Positions 1 to 4,216 of a DNA stretch of 5,494 nucleotides are shown here, one piece after another. This DNA comes from Bacteroidota bacterium (lineage in GTDB: Bacteria > Bacteroidota > Bacteroidia > Chitinophagales > LD1). Position numbers and translations under genes: made by a program. The stretch is taken from assembly GCA_023428205.1 (NCBI GenBank), contig JAEYZB010000145.1, positions 1 to 5,494 of the forward strand, read 5' to 3'. The notes below the pieces were generated by a model that saw only the letters and a list, made by a program, of their open reading frames with translations, did no database searches and had not been told where the DNA came from. Numbering within the stretch: the stretch's first letter is position 1; each line of letters opens with the position of its first letter.

Positions 1-1
1 C

Positions 2-937
2 AACAATAATCTGAAACAGCGATTTGAAATTTATCATCAGTTAGGTGAAATGTTTTATCACTTTAAAGATTTCGATTCGGCATACATTTATAACCAAAAA
101 CACACCGAACTGCGCGACTCCGTACAGCGGTCGCAAAGCGAACTATCGACAGCAGCCACCATTGCCTCCTATGAATTGGACAAAAAAGAAAAAAACATTG
201 AAATCCTGCAACAGGAAAACGAACGGAACCGTTTGATTTTGGCGGTGGTCATTGCGGTGGTTTTGTTATTAGTCGTATTGGGGTTATGGCTGTTAAATCG
301 GGGACGTTTTCGCAGAAAAGAAGCCGAACTACAAACCATACAGAACCTGCAAAAAGAAAAAGAACGCATTGCCCGCGATTTGCACGATAATGTTGGCGGA
401 CAACTTTCGTATATCATTTATTCCTTAGACGGCATCAATGAAGAAAACAAAGAAAAACGCAATGAAATCACAGAAAGCATTAACCAATCTGTACGCTCGG
501 TTATCGGCAGTTTGCGCGAAACGATATGGGCGATTAGTGATGCCAATATTAAATTGCAAGACTTTTCGGATAAACTGAAAGTATACACCAAAAACTTCTT
601 TAAGCACGCCGCCACCGTTGTTAAATTCAATGAAGACTTGAAATCGGATCGCGAACTGAATGCGCTTTTAGGCTTAAACCTATACCGTATTTGTCAGGAA
701 ATTTTAACCAACGCATTCAAACACGCTAATGCAAGTGAAGTAACCATTAGTTTGAAATCGGAAGGCGATACATTAATCATAAATATTTCGGATAACGGTG
801 TCGGATTTGATATGTCGCAGAAAAAAGAAGAATGTTACGGATTGCAGAATGCACGAAAACGTTCAACCGAGTTCGGCATTTCACTCACGTTGGATTCCGC
901 TCCAAACAAAGGAACTAAGTATAAACTCGTAGTATAA
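2..937 (+). CDS. TPR-containing sensor histidine kinase, 5' end outside the window
   Basis: This is the C-terminal 311 residues of a membrane histidine kinase. The frame is open to the left edge, so the ATG at 50 is internal, not the start. Numbering from the first complete codon: residues about 6-40 form a TPR-like helix pair (LGEMFYHFKDFDSAYIY); 45-76 are charged and probably coiled coil; 78-98 are one transmembrane helix; 99-120 are a charged linker. The HisKA_3 dimerisation domain follows with phospho-acceptor His128 in ARDLHDNVGGQL. The ATPase domain has the N box around Asn237 (EILTNAFKHA), the G1 box DNGVGF at 264-269, YGLQNA at about 279-284, and a final NKGTKY. This is the NarX/DesK/LiaS-type architecture. 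By family knowledge, the TPR part should be periplasmic and the kinase cytoplasmic. It should autophosphorylate on His128 and pass phosphate to the regulator encoded 54 bases downstream. The signal is unknown; the missing N-terminus probably holds a signal peptide and more TPRs. Confidence 0.93.
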   Translation, partial: NNNLKQRFEIYHQLGEMFYHFKDFDSAYIYNQKHTELRDSVQRSQSELSTAATIASYELDKKEKNIEILQQENERNRLILAVVIAVVLLLVVLGLWLLNRGRFRRKEAELQTIQNLQKEKERIARDLHDNVGGQLSYIIYSLDGINEENKEKRNEITESINQSVRSVIGSLRETIWAISDANIKLQDFSDKLKVYTKNFFKHAATVVKFNEDLKSDRELNALLGLNLYRICQEILTNAFKHANASEVTISLKSEGDTLIINISDNGVGFDMSQKKEECYGLQNARKRSTEFGISLTLDSAPNKGTKYKLVV

Positions 938-944
938 ATGTACT

Positions 945-975
945 ATTGCTTCGCATTTACTCACTCATAGCTTTG
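945..975 (+). promoter_or_regulatory. Candidate Bacteroidota promoter for the response regulator
   Basis: An exact TAnnTTTG box (TAGCTTTG, 968-975) lies in the kinase-regulator gap. ATTG at 945-948 (consensus TTTG) sits 19 bases upstream of it. This matches the known Bacteroidota sigma-ABfr arrangement. Transcription would start near 979-982, giving a leader of about 10 bases before the ATG at 992. It would allow the regulator to be made independently of the kinase. The call rests on motif and spacing only. Confidence 0.4.
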
Positions 976-991
976 CAGAAAAATTAAAGAG

Positions 992-1660
992 ATGATATAC
1001 TTAGCCATCGTGGACGACAAAAAATCTATCTGCAATACCCTGCGTGATAAACTAAACCACAACGCAAATTACGAAGTACTATTTACTGCCGAAAACGGAA
1101 AAGATTTTCTGGAAAAAATGAAAGAAGCCCGCAAAGCCGCAGAACCTGATGTGGTACTGATGGATATAGATATGCCGATAATGGATGGCATAGAAGCCGT
1201 AGCCGAAGGCAAGAGCCGTTTCCCGAAATCAAAATATTTGATGCTGACGATTTTTGACGAAGATGAAAAAATATTCAATGCCATAAAAGCGGGCGCGGAC
1301 GGCTACCTACTGAAAGACGAGCCGATAGAAAAAATCAAAGAAGCGATTATCAACCTTCTGAACGATGAAGGTGCACCTATGTCACCCAGCATCGCCCGCA
1401 AAGTATTGAACCTACTCTCCAGCTCCAAACAATTGACACAAACCCCTATCAAAGAAACAGCACAAGAAAACGACTATAAACTGACGGATCGCGAGAGAGA
1501 CATTTTAACCATGCTCGTGAACGGATTGGAATATAAGGAAATCGGCATAGAACTGAACATAAGCCCCAATACGGTCCGCAACCACATCACCAAAATTTAC
1601 AAGAAATTGCATGTTACATCCCGCGCTCAAGCGATGAAAGTTATAAATAAAAACAATTAA
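992..1660 (+). CDS. NarL/LuxR-family response regulator
   Basis: A complete 222-residue two-component regulator of normal length for the NarL family. The N-terminal receiver domain (about 1-120) shows the acidic pair Asp8-Asp9, phospho-acceptor Asp58 in VVLMDIDMPIMDG, conserved Thr86 (MLTIFDE) and Lys108 (GYLLKDE). A linker of about 35 residues leads to a C-terminal LuxR-type helix-turn-helix (about 163-220), with LTDRERDIL at the start and the recognition helix region SPNTVRNHITKIYKKL. Phosphorylation at Asp58 should favour dimerisation and DNA binding. The HisKA_3 kinase 54 bases upstream is the standard partner for this family, so the pair is probably one system. The start is the ATG at 992, because the receiver beta-1 strand (IYLAIVDD) begins immediately after it. 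The preceding AAATTAAAGAG is not a well-spaced Shine-Dalgarno site. Target genes cannot be read from this window. Confidence 0.95.
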   Translation: MIYLAIVDDKKSICNTLRDKLNHNANYEVLFTAENGKDFLEKMKEARKAAEPDVVLMDIDMPIMDGIEAVAEGKSRFPKSKYLMLTIFDEDEKIFNAIKAGADGYLLKDEPIEKIKEAIINLLNDEGAPMSPSIARKVLNLLSSSKQLTQTPIKETAQENDYKLTDRERDILTMLVNGLEYKEIGIELNISPNTVRNHITKIYKKLHVTSRAQAMKVINKNN

Positions 1661-1669
1661 TTACGACCA
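1656..1669 (-). repeat. Possible diverged fourth copy of the intergenic repeat
   Basis: The bases ATTAATTACGACCA, overlapping the regulator stop codon, match 12 of 14 bases of the repeat core at 1715-1728 (ATTTTTTACGACCA). The nine bases TTACGACCA are identical and recur 59 bases later. The match is short and AT-rich, so it may be chance. Confidence 0.25.
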
Positions 1670-1705
1670 CCCATCACCTATTAAATTGTCTTATTAAGCT
1701 ATTCA

Positions 1706-1732
1706 ATCCTCCTCATTTTTTACGACCATTTG
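1706..1732 (-). repeat. Intergenic 27-base repeat, copy A
   Basis: First of three same-orientation copies of an intergenic element whose + strand core reads TTTTTTMCGACCAYTTG. It matches copy C in 23 of 27 positions and copy B in 21 of the 22 core positions. It lies in the convergent gap, 45 bases past the DUF3943 stop codon in that gene's direction and just beyond its probable terminator. On the - strand it reads ATG GTC GTA AAA AAT GAG GAG GAT TGA, which includes a strong Shine-Dalgarno-like GAGGAGG with no gene behind it. It has no terminal inverted repeats. Function unknown. Confidence 0.7.
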
Positions 1733-1734
1733 GG

Positions 1735-1767
1735 CAAAAAATAAAGGTTCATGTAAAAACCTTATTT
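1735..1767 (-). terminator. Probable intrinsic terminator after the DUF3943 gene
   Basis: The arms at 1739-1749 and 1758-1767 pair over 10 bp (AAATAAGGTT with AACC-TTATTT sense) with one bulged base and an 8-base loop. Read in the - direction, the hairpin runs straight into a T run (complement of the A run at 1736-1741). It starts 11 bases after the DUF3943 stop codon. The stem is AT-rich, so it may be weak. In the + direction no T run follows, so it is a poor terminator for the response regulator. Confidence 0.5.
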
Positions 1768-1777
1768 AAGCAAAATT

Positions 1778-2419
1778 CTATGGCTTAAACGGAGTCGTCC
1801 TTCCCGCTTTCAAGCCATTATTAATAACAAACATTGGATTAAAAACAACAACAAAAATCCCTTCATACCACTTAAATCCGTTTCGGCTCATTGCCATTGT
1901 CGCCTGATGAATCCCTTCTCCTAAAAGCGAGCCGGCAAGCGGGGTAACAATAATATCCTGAATACTCGGGCGCTCGTTCCCTCCTTCCAACACAAATTCC
2001 CAAATAAAAGAGTGAGTTGTGGCAAATAAGGCAGATTGCCATGTTTTTGCGCCTTGCGAACGCAACGCGTTGTATAAATAAGCTCCTTGATACGGATGTC
2101 CCAAATAATTAATATACCAATGATCTTTGTCTACTACAGGAAGTTTCGTAAATGCGTTTTTCAGATTCTGACGATAACTTTCGGCTGTAGGTCGTTCCCA
2201 TTTACTAAATGATTTGGGAGATAGATAAAGAATAGTAAGCGAAATTCCTTCACAACCAAAAACAAGCCCGCTCCCTTGCAAAAGTTTTCGCCCAAACGAT
2301 TTATCCCTATTTTTACAAACTCCGCAATATTCAAACGACAATGTGTCTGCCTGCTGCGCATAGGCATCCGTAAAAAATATCATTAATAAAACTATCCATA
2401 TTGTCTTACTGCGTATCAT
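1778..2419 (-). CDS. DUF3943 family exported protein
   Basis: A 213-residue protein with an N-terminal signal peptide (about 1-21: a basic start MIRSK, a hydrophobic core, and a cleavage site after DAYA). It is therefore exported, probably to the periplasm or outer membrane. The mature part resembles the DUF3943 family: DHWYINYLGHPYQGAYLY at 99-116, Glu141 in a hydrophobic helix, EGGNERPSIQD at about 145-155, and TPLAGSLLGE at 159-168. The biochemical function of the family is not established. The ATG at 2419 is chosen because it begins the signal peptide directly and has GAGG eight bases upstream. An in-frame ATG at 2446 would add MVGKNEEKQ before the signal peptide, and those codons lie in repeat copy B, so that start is unlikely. 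The gene starts 34 bases after tcdA ends and has no promoter box of its own, so it is probably co-transcribed with tcdA. Confidence 0.85.
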   Translation of the reverse strand: MIRSKTIWIVLLMIFFTDAYAQQADTLSFEYCGVCKNRDKSFGRKLLQGSGLVFGCEGISLTILYLSPKSFSKWERPTAESYRQNLKNAFTKLPVVDKDHWYINYLGHPYQGAYLYNALRSQGAKTWQSALFATTHSFIWEFVLEGGNERPSIQDIIVTPLAGSLLGEGIHQATMAMSRNGFKWYEGIFVVVFNPMFVINNGLKAGRTTPFKP

Positions 2420-2422
2420 CTG

Positions 2423-2449
2423 TTTTTCCTCATTTTTTCCGACCATTTG
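2423..2449 (-). repeat. Intergenic repeat, copy B
   Basis: Second copy. The 22-base core (2428-2449) differs from copy A at one base and from copy C at three. The outer five bases (2423-2427, all T) do not match the ATCCT of copies A and C. It begins four bases past the tcdA stop codon in that gene's direction and ends just before the DUF3943 start at 2419. Its end provides the ribosome-binding-like GAGG for that gene. Confidence 0.7.
2428..2431 (-). promoter_or_regulatory. Ribosome binding site of the DUF3943 gene
   Basis: GAGG on the - strand is followed by eight bases and then the ATG at 2419-2417. It is the only well-spaced Shine-Dalgarno-like site before a gene in this window. It supports the 2419 start over the in-frame ATG at 2446. 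It lies inside repeat copy B. Confidence 0.5.
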
Positions 2450-2453
2450 GAAA

Positions 2454-3176
2454 TTATGTTCCGTATGCTATATCGCGAATCACCACACTCGCCATGGTAC
2501 AACCGAAAATGGCGGGCATATAGGATATAGTACCAATCACGGAACGTTTGGTGCTTTTTTCCAACAGCACCAGATTGGAACGATCGGCTATTTCTGTAGA
2601 GAAAACCACTTTGAAACCGCTACGAATATCCATCTCGTAAAGTCGCTTGCGCACATAAAAAGCCAGCTTACAATTGTAGGATTCTGAAATATCGGACACC
2701 TGTACGGCAGAAGGGTCAACCTTTCCGCCTGCGCCCATAGAACTGACTACATTTAGTTTACGGTCTAAACATTGTTTAATAAGCGAAACTTTCGGGGTCA
2801 GCGTATCAATGCAATCCACTACATAATCAAATTGCGCACTTTCCAACAGCATCTTAATATCGGCTTCTTCAAGATAGCGCGAATGAACATTCAGTTTTAT
2901 ATCGGGATTAATATCTCGGATGCGCTTCGCCATAACTTCCGCTTTGGGTTGGTTGTCGGTACTCGAAAGTGCCGGAATTTGACGGTTACGATTGCTGGCT
3001 TCCACCACATCACCATCTACAATCGTCATCTCTCCCACTCCGCTTCGCGCAATCATTTCTGCGCAAATACCACCAACGCCACCAAGTCCGACCACCAAAA
3101 CGTGGCTGTTTATTAAACGTTCTAATTTTTCATCGCCCAACAACAATTGTGTGCGCGACATCCAAGGAGAAATCAT
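2454..3176 (-). CDS. tcdA: tRNA threonylcarbamoyladenosine dehydratase TcdA
   Basis: A 240-residue member of the ThiF/MoeB/E1-like superfamily. In the known reaction, TcdA (CsdL/YgdL) uses ATP to dehydrate t6A at position 37 of ANN-decoding tRNAs to the cyclic form ct6A, in the cytoplasm. Visible marks: the nucleotide-binding loop GLGGVGG at 30-36, VDGD at 53-56, the adenylation-type NRNRQ at 62-66, the conserved Lys78, DCIDTLTPK at 121-129, and SSMGAGGKVDP at about 145-155, which is typical of TcdA rather than MoeB or ThiF. The C-terminal part has VVFSTE at 190-195 and ends in GTISYMPAIFGCTMASVVIRD, the Bacteroidota type. E. coli TcdA is about 268 residues; this shorter length is usual for the phylum. 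The ATG at 3176 is preferred over the ATG at 3161 because the segment before SRTQLLLGDEKL is commonly a few residues long; this choice is not certain. A good promoter candidate lies 23 bases upstream. Confidence 0.93.
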   Translation of the reverse strand: MISPWMSRTQLLLGDEKLERLINSHVLVVGLGGVGGICAEMIARSGVGEMTIVDGDVVEASNRNRQIPALSSTDNQPKAEVMAKRIRDINPDIKLNVHSRYLEEADIKMLLESAQFDYVVDCIDTLTPKVSLIKQCLDRKLNVVSSMGAGGKVDPSAVQVSDISESYNCKLAFYVRKRLYEMDIRSGFKVVFSTEIADRSNLVLLEKSTKRSVIGTISYMPAIFGCTMASVVIRDIAYGT

Positions 3177-3198
3177 AGTTCAAAAGCAATTCAAAGCG

Positions 3199-3228
3199 CA
3201 AAAATAGAAATGCCGGAAAAACGACCAA
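3199..3228 (-). promoter_or_regulatory. Candidate Bacteroidota promoter of tcdA
   Basis: On the - strand TTG (3228-3226) is followed by exactly 19 bases and then TATTTTTG (3206-3199), an exact TAnnTTTG box. Transcription would start near 3192-3195, leaving a leader of about 16-19 bases before the ATG at 3176. It lies in the 65-base gap after the CDF gene. It would drive tcdA and probably the DUF3943 gene. Confidence 0.5.
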
Positions 3229-3241
3229 TAATCTCAATTTT

Positions 3242-3889
3242 TCAAAGCTCGTCCCGCATATCGCGCCAACTCTTTATAAGTAAACGAAACACCCAGTTCA
3301 ACACCACTATAGATGTCAGTATTCCGCAAATACCGTCCATTTCGTACCAATGCAAATAGCGAGCCGAAAGCAGCGCCACAATACTGAATGTACCTAAAAC
3401 AACATCACTCAATACGTGCAGATAAGCTGCATAAATATTCATATCTGCGTGGTCTTTATCGTGCCCCTGATGCAGCAAATATGCCGAAATTCCGTTTACG
3501 ACTACTCCAATTCCGGCTGTAACCAAAGCAGCATCGGTTACGTTTACTTCGGGCGAAATCAGTTTGGAAATGGCTTCCACAAACATCCAAACCGTAACAG
3601 CTAACAACGAAAGCGCACTGATAAAACCTGCACCGGACAAAATTTGATGTTCGTGTACTTGTGTGAAGATTTTCCAGTCAACCAATTTATACGTAAACCA
3701 CGCCAACGCCAAAACCAAAACATGAGATAATAAATGCCAACCGCTCATTTCCAAAGAAACAGAATGACTTTCATGTCCGTAATACAGTTGCGCTGCCGTT
3801 GCCATAAGCGACAGCACTATAGCAATCAGGGTTCTGGTTTCGTTGCTCCGTAAATGATGACGATAGTGATGGTTGTGCGAGTGACTCAT
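3242..3889 (-). CDS. Short cation diffusion facilitator (DmeF-like), no C-terminal domain
   Basis: A 215-residue membrane protein of the CDF family, which exports divalent metal ions (Zn, Co, Ni and others) by proton antiport across the inner membrane. The N-terminus is His-rich (MSHSHNHHYRHH). About six membrane helices follow, around 19-38, 50-70, 86-106, 118-140, 152-176 and 186-205. Metal-site candidates are His52 and His56 in helix 2 (GWHLLSHVLVLALAW) and His158 and Asp162 in helix 5 (AAYLHVLSDVV). The AAYLHVLSD and GWH segments recall DmeF-type Co/Ni exporters. The loop HQGHDKDHADMN (140-151) also carries metal-ligand residues. The protein stops after helix 6 at RDMRDEL. The usual cytoplasmic domain of about 80-90 residues is absent, and the 65-base gap that follows cannot encode it. 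The ATG at 3889 is preferred to an in-frame TTG at 3898. Substrate metal cannot be assigned. Confidence 0.85.
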   Translation of the reverse strand: MSHSHNHHYRHHLRSNETRTLIAIVLSLMATAAQLYYGHESHSVSLEMSGWHLLSHVLVLALAWFTYKLVDWKIFTQVHEHQILSGAGFISALSLLAVTVWMFVEAISKLISPEVNVTDAALVTAGIGVVVNGISAYLLHQGHDKDHADMNIYAAYLHVLSDVVLGTFSIVALLSARYLHWYEMDGICGILTSIVVLNWVFRLLIKSWRDMRDEL

Positions 3890-3895
3890 AAAGCG

Positions 3896-3926
3896 CAAAC
3901 CTATGCTTTTTGCTGAAAGTAATAAA
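3896..3926 (-). promoter_or_regulatory. Candidate promoter of the CDF gene, very close to its start
   Basis: On the - strand TTTA (3926-3923, consensus TTTG) is followed by 19 bases and then TAGGTTTG (3903-3896), an exact TAnnTTTG box. The box ends only six bases before the ATG at 3889, so the transcript would be leaderless or nearly so. That makes this weaker than the tcdA candidate. The box continues as TTTGCGCTTT, the same ten bases that span the end of the tcdA box. Confidence 0.28.
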
Positions 3927-3928
3927 CC

Positions 3929-4138
3929 TTATTCCGGCTCTTCGCAAATATTTGTTCCGTTCCACAAATACTTTCCGGGCAAAGAATCTATGGCGTCTAA
4001 CTGCTTCTTTTGCTCCTGAGAAGTAAAACAAACCGTCTGCCCATTCGCTGCCGTAGAACCCTGTGTGTAACAGATGAAGCATTTACGGCAAGAAGCCGTG
4101 GCTAATAATACAACTACAATAAACAGTAATTTTTTCAT
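3929..4138 (-). CDS. Small cysteine-rich putative lipoprotein
   Basis: A 69-residue protein starting MKKLLFIVVVLLATAS, a type II signal peptide, with Cys17 as the predicted lipid-modified residue (lipobox-like TASC). The mature protein of about 53 residues has four more cysteines: Cys20 and Cys23 directly after Cys17 (C-x2-C-x2-C), then Cys37 and Cys65. Small lipoproteins with such a cluster are common in Bacteroidota, but I know no function for them. Possible roles are disulfide-stabilised envelope protein or metal binding; neither is shown. The ATG at 4138 is chosen because it begins the signal peptide. A longer in-frame start (GTG at 4207) would put 23 polar and mixed residues in front of it and begins inside repeat copy C. 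The gene begins 78 bases after the carboxylase gene ends and stops 39 bases before the CDF start. No clear promoter box or Shine-Dalgarno site was seen. Confidence 0.7.
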   Translation of the reverse strand: MKKLLFIVVVLLATASCRKCFICYTQGSTAANGQTVCFTSQEQKKQLDAIDSLPGKYLWNGTNICEEPE

Positions 4139-4183
4139 AGCGTTTTTATTTCTGAACGTAAGAATAAGGAAAATATTCTTTGT

Positions 4184-4210
4184 ATCCTGCTCGTTTTTTC
4201 CGACCACTTG
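4184..4210 (-). repeat. Intergenic repeat, copy C
   Basis: Third copy, matching copy A in 23 of 27 positions, including the outer ATCCT that copy B lacks. In the - direction it begins six bases past the stop codon of the carboxylase gene and lies upstream of the lipoprotein gene. Here the ATG of copies A and B is GTG, followed by GTC GGA AAA AAC GAG CAG GAT. Function unknown. Confidence 0.65.
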
Positions 4211-4216
4211 CGTTCT

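Noticed and set aside
50..52. ATG as start of the histidine kinase
   Set aside because: The frame continues upstream to base 2 with TPR-like sequence (QRFEIYHQLGE), so this Met is internal and the gene is cut by the window edge.
938..970. Ten-codon frame MYYCFAFTHS overlapping the kinase stop
   Set aside because: Too short, no ribosome binding site, and it overlaps the candidate promoter. No reason to think it is translated.
1661..1777. A gene or small RNA in the convergent gap
   Set aside because: No frame longer than about ten codons with a credible start, no promoter box and no stable GC-rich structure. Only the repeat and the terminator are supported.
1685..2408. Nine-base match ATTGTCTTA at 1685-1693 and 2400-2408, each about 20 bases before repeat copies A and B
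   Set aside because: Considered as an extension of the repeat, but the bases between do not align, the second copy is inside the signal-peptide coding sequence, and copy C lacks it.
3207..3245. Hairpin in the CDF-tcdA gap (GAAAAA with TTTTTC)
   Set aside because: Six AT-rich pairs with a long loop; the same bases are better explained as the tcdA promoter region.
4145..4205. GGAAAA...TTTTCC inverted repeat as terminator after the carboxylase gene
   Set aside because: Only six pairs, mostly AT, with a loop of about 22 bases and no continuous T run after it.
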